From Diphasiastrum complanatum (lineage: Eukaryota > Streptophyta > Lycopodiopsida > Lycopodiales > Lycopodiaceae), in the NCBI GenBank assembly GCA_029204225.1, contig CM055106.1, forward strand, positions 45,019,313 through 45,083,312: DNA of 64,000 bases, given 5' to 3'. Position numbers and translations under genes: made by a program. The stretch's first letter is position 1. The number at the start of each line of letters is the position of its first letter. Shown one piece after another: positions 54,601-63,275 of this stretch. The notes below the pieces were generated by a model. It did not search any database. It was not told the DNA's origin and saw only the letters and a list, made by a program, of their open reading frames with translations.

Positions 54601-54879
54601 GCATGATCCAAATGATTTTTATTTTTATTTGTTTTTCAATTTTTTTGTTTTCACTACTTAATTGTTAATTTCGTTTGGAAAAGACAATTAAAATAAAAAA
54701 GAAAAAAGAAGAAAAAATGAGAAAAGACTGATAAACAAAAGTTAGAAAAGTCATCAGAGTGGAAAAAGAGAAAGAAAAGTATTTTCAGAAGATAATTTTT
54801 GATGGAAAATGACTTATAAAATCACTATTTCGGTCATATGTTGTCCATACAGTATTGGAAACCTTCATTGAGCTTTTAG

Positions 54880-55580
54880 TGTGAAGAATTGCCGAAAATT
54901 GGCAAATCTAGCTTGATCAAAAACCATGTAGAATAGTGTAAATTGTGTACACAAGTGGGTCCCACACATGTGAGGCCATGATGCCACATGGGAAACCCAT
55001 CCTAATGTAGGTTAGGTCAAGTCAAGAGAGTTGGTCATGTCTATTTGGTGGTCATCCCTACTTTATAGGACCTACACCTAAGTTTAAGGTGAAAATTTGA
55101 CCAACTAGCTACCTACCAAGCATAACTCTAGGAAATAGACTAGGGTTTCATTTTAGGTCAAGGAGAGTGAGTTCACTTCCTTATTACATGCTGGAAATCC
55201 ACCTAACTTCAAGAAGGAAGTCGAATTTGCTATGTATTCCCTCTCTCCATAGTGAGAAGATAGAAAATTTTTGGAGCTCATTGGCAATCTCAAGCTAGTT
55301 CACTATGTACATTGAGTTTTTGTGATCCAAATGAGACCAGATCAATTTCTACTTGTTTCTCAGGTTGAAGGCCGTACTACAGCCTGTATTACACACGTGT
55401 GGGCTCGGATTTCAATGTTTATCAATGCTTTTGATTGTTAATGCCTATTGTTTGTCAAATTGCCAATCTAGATCAACTTTTTTGTGTCTAGTTTTTTGAT
55501 AGATTGTTAAGCAAGCATCCAATCACTCTTGTGGATCTTTTGTAGATCCATTTATGGTCCTAAAGTACAGTACTTTCACA
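54880..55580 (+). repeat. 5' LTR of Copia II (701 bp)
   Basis: TGTGAAGAATTG ... AGTACTTTCACA. Contains the palindrome CACACGTGTG at 55392-55401. The inverted termini TGTGAA.../...TTTCACA are short and typical of Copia. Confidence 0.97.
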
Positions 55581-55592
55581 TGGTATCAGAGC
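55581..55592 (+). other. Primer-binding site, initiator tRNA-Met type (Copia II)
   Basis: TGGTATCAGAGC starts at the first base after the 5' LTR, a perfect match to the plant Copia consensus. Confidence 0.97.
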
Positions 55593-56385
55593 CAAGTACA
55601 AGAGCATAAGCCATTGATCTAATGCAAATCCATTTTTAGCAAGTTTTGGTGCTAAAAACTAGTATTGAGAGGGCAAGCTAGAATCTTGATTTTGGTGAGG
55701 AGATTTGATCCCAAACTTGGTAGGGGTCCAAATCCATACTGTCCACATGTGTGGGCACCTCTGAACCTGAATTTAATGCATGGTATTCATTTGATCCAAA
55801 AAAATTCAATTTGTGAGCTGTTGGTGTAATTTTTGGTGGAGATCCTAGGATAATCTACCAAGATCATTTGCCATTGATTAGATTTGAATTTGTTTCATGG
55901 AATCTAATTAATCTAGGCTGAGTTCAAGTCCTATTAAGGTTAAAAACAGGTCTTGAAAGTACACCAAGAAGGAAGAAAGAGATTAAGCCATTTTTTTGTC
56001 CAAAAATAGCCAAAATTGGCAAGATTTGATTGTAAGTAGATTTCACATCATCTTATCTTCATTCCAACTTTGTGAGGGAGTGCTAGAACTGAGATTATAA
56101 GTCCATTTGTTGGATTAGAAATCTAATTTGAGTGAAAAACTACAAGAGAGAGACCTTAGTGAGTTTCTAGAGACAATCAAATCCATTTCTTGGCAAGATT
56201 TGTTTGAAAGTAGTTTTCACTTCATCTTATCTTCATTCCAGCTTTGTGAGGGAGTGATACAACTGTGATTATAAGTCCATTTGTTGGATTAGAAATCAAA
56301 TTTGAGTGAAACACTACAAGTGTGAGACCTTTGTGAATTTCAAGTCAATCAAATCTATTTCTTGTTTGTAGAAGTCACTAGTAAG
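55593..56385 (+). other. Copia II leader with a 174-bp tandem duplication
   Basis: Noncoding leader. The segment starting TTGGCAAGATTTG at 56016 is repeated from 56190; both copies contain TTCATCTTATCTTCATTCCA, TTTGTGAGGGAGTG and AAGTCCATTTGTTGGATTAG, with scattered differences. Confidence 0.85.
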
Positions 56386-57984
56386 ATGGGATCTGCTGGA
56401 GCATACCTTCTAGAAGCTAGTGAGAGGTTGAATTCTACAAATTATGCTATTTGGAAGGTTAGAATGGAGTCACTCTTGGTTCTCCAAGACCTTTATGAGT
56501 TCTTGATTGAAGATGAAGATGAACCTCTAGGTGCACAGGAGTTAGCTAGATACAAGAAGAGATCTAGGCTTGCACTTCATTGTGTGAAGATGAATGTGAG
56601 CAATGATTTGTTGAGAGAAGTATTAGCTTGTACTAATGCTAAAGAGGCTTGGGAGTCTTTAAAATCAATCTATGAGTCTAGCAACACTTCTAGAGTTCTT
56701 ATGCTTAGAAATCAAATTTTGCAAAGCATGAGGAGAAGTGAGGAGAGTGCACATGATTATGTACTCAGAATCAAGTCTCTAAATAGGGAGTTGGCTTCCA
56801 TTGGAGAGAAGATTCATGATGAAGAGCTTGTACAAATTGTCCTTAATGGTCTAGGAGATGACTTTGCAAATTTGGTCCAAAGTTTTGCCATCCAAGACGC
56901 TTTGCCAACTATAGAAAAACTTCACAGTGTATTAGTGGCTGAAGAGTGTAGGATGCTCCATGCAAAATCTAGGATGAGTTCCTTGTCTTTGAAGGATGGT
57001 GATGAGAAAGCCAATTTCTCATTCAAGGGCAAAAAGAAGAACAATGGAAAGAAGAAGCATCCAAAGGAGGCCAAAGAAGAGGATGATGCATCAAGCTCAA
57101 AGGACAAGTCAAAGCAAAAATGCTTCTTTTGTGGAAAGAAGGGGCATTATGCATCTGAATGCTACAAGAGGCTAAGAGCACAAGTGGAGGAGGACAAACA
57201 AGGAAACCTTGCAAAGGAGGAGGAGGAGGATGAAGTAGATGTATTCTTGATGGCATCTACATCCTCACCAACAAGCAATAGCAATTCAAGAGACAATTGG
57301 TGGATCGACAGTGGGGCTAGCTCCCACATGTCTTGTGAAAAGGACTTTTTCTCAACCTTACACTCTTTCAATGATGCTAAAAAGTTTGTCTTTACTGCAA
57401 ATGATGAAGAGTGTAGGATAGATGGTGTTGGCACCATCTCTTTGTGTCTAGAATCCTCAAAATGCATGGATCTAGAAAACGTCCTTTATGTACCATCAAT
57501 CACCAAGAATATGCTTAGTGTTGGTCTACTCTTAGAGAGTGGTTTGGATGTCCACTTTAAGCATGGTGTTTGCTTCATCTTGAAGAATGATGTTTGCATT
57601 GCAAAGGGATTTAAACATGGAAGATTGTTTAAGTTGGAAGCTAGTGTTGCTTTTGAAAGAATGAGCTTGGCGAAGGAGGAGATTACTCAAGAGGAGATCT
57701 TGGCAAAGTGTGATCTTGCTTGCATTGAGGAGGAGCATCAAAAGGAGGAAGATCTTGAGGATCAGTCTCAAAGCATGAGAGTTCCAAGGGAGTCCTCAAT
57801 GACAATGGCCAAGTCATCAAATTGCATGCAAATTGTCCATTCAAGTGTGCATCTTGCAAGGGTGGTGAGCATTGGAGAGTCTACTATCTTTGAATACTTT
57901 TTGGAAAGTATTAGTAGACATGAGGTGACTTGTTTCTTACCTTTAAGATCCATGGTGTTTATTCCTTTGTATGACAAGCAATGA
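56386..57984 (+). CDS. Copia II Gag-protease polyprotein (intact)
   Basis: The frame is open from 56362; I prefer the Met at 56386 (MGSAGAYLLEASERLNSTNY) because it aligns with gag starts of the other Copia copies. Counting from 56362 for 540 codons, gag core (WKVRMESLLVLQDLYEFLIE, HCVKMNVSNDLLREVLACTN) fills residues ~10-200, a Lys-rich linker follows, and the CCHC knuckle CFFCGKKGHYASEC is at 254-267. Protease has WWIDSGASSHM with D316 and VLYVPSITKNMLSVGLL, and GRLFKLEAS marks the end. The last ~120 residues (SLAKEEITQEEILAKC, LEDQSQSMRVPR) do not resemble integrase. All gag, knuckle and protease key residues are intact, so this could make particles and self-process. Confidence 0.92.
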   Translation: MGSAGAYLLEASERLNSTNYAIWKVRMESLLVLQDLYEFLIEDEDEPLGAQELARYKKRSRLALHCVKMNVSNDLLREVLACTNAKEAWESLKSIYESSNTSRVLMLRNQILQSMRRSEESAHDYVLRIKSLNRELASIGEKIHDEELVQIVLNGLGDDFANLVQSFAIQDALPTIEKLHSVLVAEECRMLHAKSRMSSLSLKDGDEKANFSFKGKKKNNGKKKHPKEAKEEDDASSSKDKSKQKCFFCGKKGHYASECYKRLRAQVEEDKQGNLAKEEEEDEVDVFLMASTSSPTSNSNSRDNWWIDSGASSHMSCEKDFFSTLHSFNDAKKFVFTANDEECRIDGVGTISLCLESSKCMDLENVLYVPSITKNMLSVGLLLESGLDVHFKHGVCFILKNDVCIAKGFKHGRLFKLEASVAFERMSLAKEEITQEEILAKCDLACIEEEHQKEEDLEDQSQSMRVPRESSMTMAKSSNCMQIVHSSVHLARVVSIGESTIFEYFLESISRHEVTCFLPLRSMVFIPLYDKQ

Positions 57985-58741
57985 AATGGGATGCTTTGAA
58001 ATCTACATTTGTTGTTGATAAAGCAATTTCATTGGATAACTATTTTTGTAATAGTTTGAATAGAGTCATAAAAGATGAAACATCATTTGCTTTGGAAATC
58101 TTTGTGTCCACATGCTTTGTGCATGATCATTCCAATGTAAGGACCAAAGATTATCCTATTTCAATGATAGGAATAATGGTAGTGTTTTGCTCTTCAAGTA
58201 GAGATTGTAGAATCTACTTGTTTTCAACCAAAGAATTTGTCAATGGTGGAAATGTGATCTTTCAAGAGTGGAAGATTTGTAAACTTGAAGAAGCACCTTT
58301 GGATCAACACATTATTCAATTCATTGATGTTTTGGAGTCAAGTCAAGTGGAGGATCAAGCTCAAGACCCGAGGACTCCAAGAAGAATTTTGAGTATCAAG
58401 ATAGAGCCATCAAGGCTCAATCATATGGATCAAGCAAGGCAAGTTGTCTTTGGCAACATTATTTATGCACTTAATATTTTAATTGATGTATCTTCAAGTG
58501 CACAAAATGCCTTGGAATCCATGGCTTGGCATGATGTTTAGTTTTGAAGTGTGCTACATGTATATAGACACATTTATGGAACATCTTGTAAGGGATCCTC
58601 TAAGAGGTGGTGAAAGATCCTTCATGGACATCATTCTCTATTGGAGTCTCAAAAGTTCCTTCTTTGTAGCTGGATTTTTTAGACACTTCTAAAAGCTTTC
58701 ATCATCTATCAAGAGAGTTGTAAATAGATCAAGCTAAATTT
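57985..58741 (+). pseudogene. Copia II remnant between protease and 3' LTR
   Basis: The frame 57981-58541 (186 codons, overlapping the gag-protease stop by 4 bp) carries a Copia integrase C-terminal trace: CRIYLFSTKEFVNGGNVIFQ, SSQVEDQAQDPRTPRR and SSAQNALESMAW, which resemble the linker just before RT. The integrase catalytic core and all of RT/RNase H are missing. A further frame to 58692 has no motif. Internal deletion is the simplest explanation. Confidence 0.65.
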
Positions 58742-58750
58742 GAGGAGGAG
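58742..58750 (+). other. Polypurine tract (Copia II)
   Basis: GAGGAGGAG directly abuts the 3' LTR; it primes plus-strand DNA synthesis in this class. Confidence 0.88.
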
Positions 58751-59452
58751 TGTGAAGAATTGCCAAAAATTGGCAAATCTAGCTTGATAAAAAACCATGT
58801 AGAATAGTGTAAATTGTGTACACAAGTGGGTCCCACACATGTGAGGCCATGATGCCACATGGGAAACCCATCCTAATGTAGGTTAGGTCAAGTCAAGAGA
58901 GTTGGTCATGTCTATTTGGTGGTCATCCCTACTTTATAGGACCTACACCTAAGTTTAAGGTGAAAATTTGACCAACTAGCTACCTACCAAGCATAACTCT
59001 AGGAAATAGACTAGGGTTTCATTTTAGGTCAAGGAGAGTGAGTTCACTTCCTTATTACATGCTGGAAATCCACCTAACTTCAAGAAGGAAGTCGAATTTG
59101 CTATGTATTCCCTCTCTCCATAGTGAGAAGATAGAAAATTTTTGGAGCTCATTGGCAATCTCAAGCTAGTTCACTATGTACATTGAGTTTTTGTGATCCA
59201 AATGAGACCAGATCAATTTCTACTTGTTTCTCAGGTTAAAGGCCGTACTACAGTCTGTAGTACACACGTGTGGGCTCGGATTTCAATGTTTATCAGTGCT
59301 TTTGATTGTTAATGCTTGTTGTTTGTCAAATTGCCAATCTAGATCAACTTTTTTTGTGTCTAGTTTTTTGATAGATTGTTAAGCAAGCATCCAATCACTC
59401 TTGTGGATCTTTTGTAGATCCATTTATGGTCCTAAAGTACAGTACTTTCACA
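58751..59452 (+). repeat. 3' LTR of Copia II (702 bp)
   Basis: Same sequence as the 5' LTR apart from about eight substitutions and one extra T; the palindrome CACACGTGTG is at 59263-59272. Confidence 0.97.
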
Positions 59453-59457
59453 TTTAG

Positions 59458-59588
59458 ATTATACATCTACTTCAGATATATCTATACTAAGTTGGGCAAA
59501 GGTTCTTTTCTAGAAAAAGTACCTGTTTTTGAGTTAGGTGAATGATCAGCAATATGCCATTTTGAGAACCTTTGCTGAGTACCTTACT
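59458..59588 (+). mobile_element. Gypsy C3 spacer, continuation beyond Copia II
   Basis: ATTATACATCTACTTCAGAT, ATATCTATACTAAGTTGGGC and GAGTTAGGTGAATGAT match C1 (minus) at about 14185-14060, showing this was joined to 54874 before Copia II inserted. Confidence 0.88.
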
Positions 59589-60510
59589 CTATAGTCATCA
59601 AATTGATGTTGATCAGCATAATTTCTCACTTGTCCTTTGTCTTTTCTTTGTTGCATCTCCTTCTGTTTCTTGAAGCATTCACGCTTCCAGTGGTCAGGTT
59701 TGTTGCAATACCTACAATTTCCAGGTTTATTTTGTCTAGAATAGCCGTGTGCTTGACCTCGGCCTTGATTCCAATTGCCTCGATTTGGCCCATCATTTGA
59801 TTGTTCTTGAAATTGTTAGAATGATCCACGATTTGAGTTTCCACCTCTTGATTGGTGTCTTCCATGACCAAATCTACCACCACGTCCCCTGACTGCAAGA
59901 GCTTGATCAAATCCCCTGTTGTGATGACTCAAGTTCTCTTGATGTTGTTCTTCCTACAAAAGCAATCCACCTAACTCTTCATAGGTTGAAAGATTCTCCC
60001 ATGTGGCTATACTTGTCACAAACATCTGATGTGACTCACTCAAACTATTCAATGTCAACTGCACGATCTCACAATCCTGTACTCGCTCTCCAACTGCTGC
60101 TAATTGGTCATGAGTCTCTTTGATCTTCAGTAGGTGATCAACAACAGTTGCATCATCATCCATCCGTAATGTGTGCAGCTTCGTCTTCAGGAATAGCACT
60201 CAAGATGTGTTTGTGGTCTCAAACAATGCCTTCAATGTATCCCATGTTTCTTTTGGTCTATCTAAATCCGAAATGTAGGGACTAATTGCATCTCTAGCTG
60301 ATAAGTTGATGACATTCTGTGCTTTCCGTTTTCTCCTGTCAAATGCCCGTTGATCTTCTTCAATCAATGGCCTTGTCTCTTCACCTGTCACAATCTCCCA
60401 TAGCTCCTTTTCCATCAAAATGTTCTTCAGTTTGATTTCCAAACTGCATAGTTGCCTCCTTCCAATTTGCTTGACTCATTGAAGACACTCTCACTTAGAG
60501 TTGCCATTAC
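59589..60510 (-). pseudogene. Copia IV gag
   Basis: Minus strand: MATLSESVFNESSKLEGGNY at ~60506, then KNILMEKELWEIVTGEETRP, NLSARDAISPYISDLDRPKE, TWDTLKALFETTNTS, LHTLRMDDDATVVDHLLKIK and SLSESHQMFVTSIATWENLS: UBN2-type Copia gag. A frame change leads into a Gln/Asn-rich part and the knuckle CRYCNKPDHWKREC near 59705-59665. Two or three breaks. Truncated at ~59589, at the junction with C3. Confidence 0.88.
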
Positions 60511-60625
60511 TGGGTAGACAAGTCCGGATCACAAAAATGGCTCAGTCTGAAAACACAACTTAGTCTCCAAATTTTATCACGCCACAGAACTGTATAATAA
60601 TTTATTTATTTTTAGTTATACACCT

Positions 60626-60845
60626 GATATCGGAGTGGAGAGCAGAAGTACGACTGCTCAGGATCCTCTTTAACTTGTGCGCATGGATTTGATATTGGAG
60701 CATGCGATATCGGACTGGAGCGCGGATGTACAACTGCTAAGAATTCTCTTTAGCTCATGCGCTTGGATCCGATATCGATATGGACATGCGATATCGGACT
60801 GGAGCGTAGATGTATGACTGCTCAAGTTTCTCTTCAGCTAGCATA
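60626..60845. repeat. Three ~82-bp tandem repeats (GATATCGGACTGGAGCG...)
   Basis: Units begin GATATCGGA(G/C)TGGAG at 60626, 60706 and 60790. Each continues with A.GTA.GACTGCT and TCTCTTTAGCT-like words and is rich in GATATC/CGATAT. It lies upstream of the Copia IV gag start on the minus strand, so it may belong to that leader. Confidence 0.8.
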
Positions 60846-61113
60846 GTAAGATGAGTAAAGCCTACAAGGTTTACAATCCTACTACTAATAAGGTGATTAT
60901 TGGTAATATTCCAAAGGTGTCTTCAAGTAATGATGGTGTGGATGGATCTAACAATCTTGATGTTGATGTGATGGATCCTACTTCAGATGGTGATGATGAA
61001 GGACCTTCATCAAGTCAAAAGCCAAGGAGAACATCACGGAAAAGAAAAACACCTCAAGGCGCACATATAATGAGAAGGAAACTAATGGATTTGGAAAAGA
61101 GGTCTTAGTCAAT
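60846..61113 (+). pseudogene. Copia I derivative: integrase C-terminal linker
   Basis: MSKAYKVYNPTTNKVIIG, then a deletion of the VGRDVIFYE block, NIPKVSSSNDGVDGSN and DEGPSSSQKPRRTSRKRKTP, as in Copia I at 27.7-27.9 kb. No complete integrase. It continues into the RT-replacing block. Confidence 0.85.
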
Positions 61114-61506
61114 TACTTTGATAGTCAAGTTGAAGATCAAGAGGTTGATCTTAAAGGGCTCAACAAGACAAAAGGGAAGTTGGCAATTTGGAGCTAGTCA
61201 AGAGCATCAAAGGAGATGTAATTGGCAAAGATATTATGGATCTATTTTTGTAGGTTACTGCAGACTCAAATAAGGTCAAAGGAGTATCAAGGAAGTTTTT
61301 TTCAAAATTTACTTTACTTGTTCTATCTCATGTTTGAGCAATTTCATGTGGATGTGTGCAAATTGTCAAGATATGATAAAACTAGCTACATTGGTTTGCA
61401 TCATTTTGATGTTGGAGTTGTACTAGCATTCTTGGCTGGTTTTTTTGATGAAAATGAAGCTATTGGAGGCTCATTATATCACTCAATTATGAGCAAGTCA
61501 TCAAGT
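61114..61506 (+). pseudogene. Second copy of the unknown block that replaces RT in Copia I
   Basis: Aligns with the reverse complement of 27420-27025 over its whole length: DSQVEDQEVDLK, KREVGNLELVKSIKGDVIGK, DIMDLFL, FEQFHVDVCKLSRYDKTSYI, FDVGVVLAFLA, ENEAIGGSLYHSIMSKSSS. A TAG near 61252 and a 1-nt insertion near 61303 break the frame; the rest is open. Flanked by Copia I sequence on both sides (linker before, RNase H tail and LTR after). Product unknown: no catalytic motif, no clear signal peptide. Confidence 0.8.
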
Positions 61507-61817
61507 GATGATGGCATCTTGTGGAAAGATGGAGATGGAGGCCCATTCATGGACTTTTATGGTGGACACATGGCAAGAAAGTACAAAGATGGAGGAGACA
61601 TGCAAGCAAATGGTGATCACTCACATTTATTGTTTGGTTGCTATAATTTTCCAGAGAGTTCAACATTTGAAACATAGAGGAATCATTTCATTTACATTCT
61701 TTTTTATTCTTCATGTTCTAGTTACATCTTGACATGTAAAATTGATGTAAGAAATAGTGAAGCATCCAATATGGACACTATTCTCTATATGAATTATGGA
61801 AGCTACTTAAAAACCTT
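61507..61817 (+). other. Interval between the block and RNase H tail
   Basis: The frame from 61222 stays open to 61677 (DGILWKDGDGGPFMDFYGGH, HSHLLFGCYNFPESS), but this part is not shared with the copy at 26.8 kb. Unknown. Confidence 0.5.
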
Positions 61818-62093
61818 GGAAAGGAGGTCTATACTTAGGATGGAGATCACTCTAAAGTTGGATCAAAGTTCTATGGTCAAAACTATGCTAGGAGCAAGCA
61901 TATTGAAGTGGCATATCACTTTGTGAGGGAGCAAGTCATGGCAAAGGAGGTGGAGCTTCAACAATTTTCTTCAGATGAGTGTGTAGCTGACATCTTCACC
62001 AAATCATTTGGAAAATACATGTTTATGAAGCATAGGACCTCACTTGGAGTGTTATCAAAGTCTATACTAAAACTATTTGAAGAGGGAGTGTGA
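61818..62093 (+). pseudogene. Copia I RNase H C-terminal tail and polypurine tract
   Basis: ARSKHIEVAYHFVREQVMAK, EVELQQFSSDECVADIFTKS and FGKYMFMKHRTSLGVL, then a TGA stop at 62091-62093 inside the LTR. These are the conserved last blocks of Copia RNase H; the metal-binding part is missing. AGAGGGAG (62081-62088) is the polypurine tract. Confidence 0.88.
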
Positions 62094-62556
62094 GAGATTT
62101 CAAGTAGTTTGATCAATTTGGTCATATTTGTTTATTTGGCAATTGAGGCCAATTTTCATATTAGACTAGATTTTGACTTTTCAAAATTATATTAGTCTAA
62201 AATAATCTGAATTATCACTTTTGGAAAGTGAGGTAAATGTAGGAGGTTGAGTTTAGTAGATTCAAATTTGAATGTTGAATTTACTCCACATTATTGATAG
62301 GGTTTTTGTTATGGAGGGAAACCAAGATCATTAATGAGTCATGGATCTATTATATATAGATATACACACTTGGGAAGAGAGGCATTTTCTCTCTCTCATC
62401 TCATTTCATGCTTATACATGAGTTCTCTTGGGTTCATTTATCCATTGGTGCACTATCTTGGTGATATCTTGCAATGTTGTGTGTAGAATGCTCATTTTAT
62501 GCTATATTTGGATCCACACGAGTGGAATACAATAGCTTACTATTTTGGATAGGAAG
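62089..62556 (+). repeat. 3' LTR of the Copia I derivative, truncated
   Basis: Starts TGTGAGAGATTTCAAGTAG and follows LTR I (31230-30596, minus) through GACTTTTCAAA, CATTTCATGCTTATACATG, TATCCATTGGTGCACTATCT and TTGGATCCACACG. Clearly diverged. Ends at ~62556, where Copia III LTR sequence takes over. Confidence 0.88.
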
Positions 62557-63275
62557 TCCAATAGTTGATTTGCAACATCTTATGCTTAGCCTTAAACAAA
62601 TCGTTCAAGTAATGAGCATCCTGAAAAAACGAAGGCCGATGACATGTTTTCGGACCTTCATATTTTTCTCTTTTTGAGATTTTTTTGCCTTAACCATCTT
62701 TTAGGCTTCTTCGCCTTTTTCACACCTTCACAAAAAATGCGACATAGTGGCCAAGTGGTTAGAATGCCTTGGAAACCATTTTAAGGGACCTTCGTCTTTT
62801 TCGCACCTTCGCAAAAAATGCGACACTATGGCTTAGAAACTATTTTAAGGCACCTTCACCTTTTTCACTTTTTCGTACCTTCTCGAAAAATGTGACACTA
62901 TGCCTTAGAAATCATTTTTAAGGCACCTTCAATATTTTCATCTTTTTAGTTGGCTTCAGTTAAAGGCACCTTCGGCTTTTTCACCTTTTTTCGTTGCCTT
63001 CAGTTTAAAGGCACCTTCAGCTTTTTCGTCTTTTTCGCTGCCTTCAGTTTAAAGGCACCTTCGGCTTTTGCGCCTTTTTCGATGACTTCAGTCTAAGGTC
63101 ACCTTAGTCACTTACATACCTTCAGTCTAAGGGCATTGTCGGGTTTTTTGAGATTTTGCTACATTGGCAGACCGACATCGCCAACTTATCATCAGTCCTA
63201 AATCAGCTGGACAACCAAATATCCCAAGGGTGACTAGCGGTTACCAACTTTGTACATATACGAAGACTGGCGTAA
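62557..63275 (+). repeat. Copia III LTR fragment containing two minisatellites
   Basis: The first ~80 bp match the start of LTR III (21831-22466); 63080-63275 match 37260-37470. Between them, 62700-62930 holds three 72-80-bp units (AAAAAATGCGACACTATGG...) and 62950-63105 holds ~45-bp units (TTTAAAGGCACCTTCGGCTT). It then passes directly into coding sequence without a PBS. Confidence 0.78.

Larger units (their letters stand above)
50130..54874 (+). mobile_element. Ty3/Gypsy element C3 (plus), gag remnant to integrase; split by Copia II
   Basis: Gag linker and zinc knuckles, acidic linker, RT, RNase H and integrase in the standard Ty3 order, followed by the same AT-rich spacer as C1. At 54874 the element is interrupted by Copia II and resumes at 59458. 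No LTR found. This is the most complete pol of the C family here, though with many stops. Confidence 0.88.
54880..59452 (+). mobile_element. Copia II: complete non-autonomous LTR retrotransposon (gag-protease only)
   Basis: Two LTRs (54880-55580 and 58751-59452), 5-bp target duplication TTTAG (54875-54879 and 59453-59457), PBS, polypurine tract GAGGAGGAG (58742-58750) and an intact gag-protease ORF. Integrase core, RT and RNase H are absent. The LTRs differ by about 8 substitutions and one 1-bp indel over ~700 bp by eye (~1%), so insertion is fairly recent. The target is the post-integrase spacer of C3; the uninterrupted version is visible in C1 near 14185. Confidence 0.95.

Noticed and set aside
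62739-62789. Functional tRNA-Ser gene
   Set aside because: Only the 5' half resembles a tRNA; the T-arm and acceptor 3' strand are missing. Kept only as a possible SINE-derived relic.
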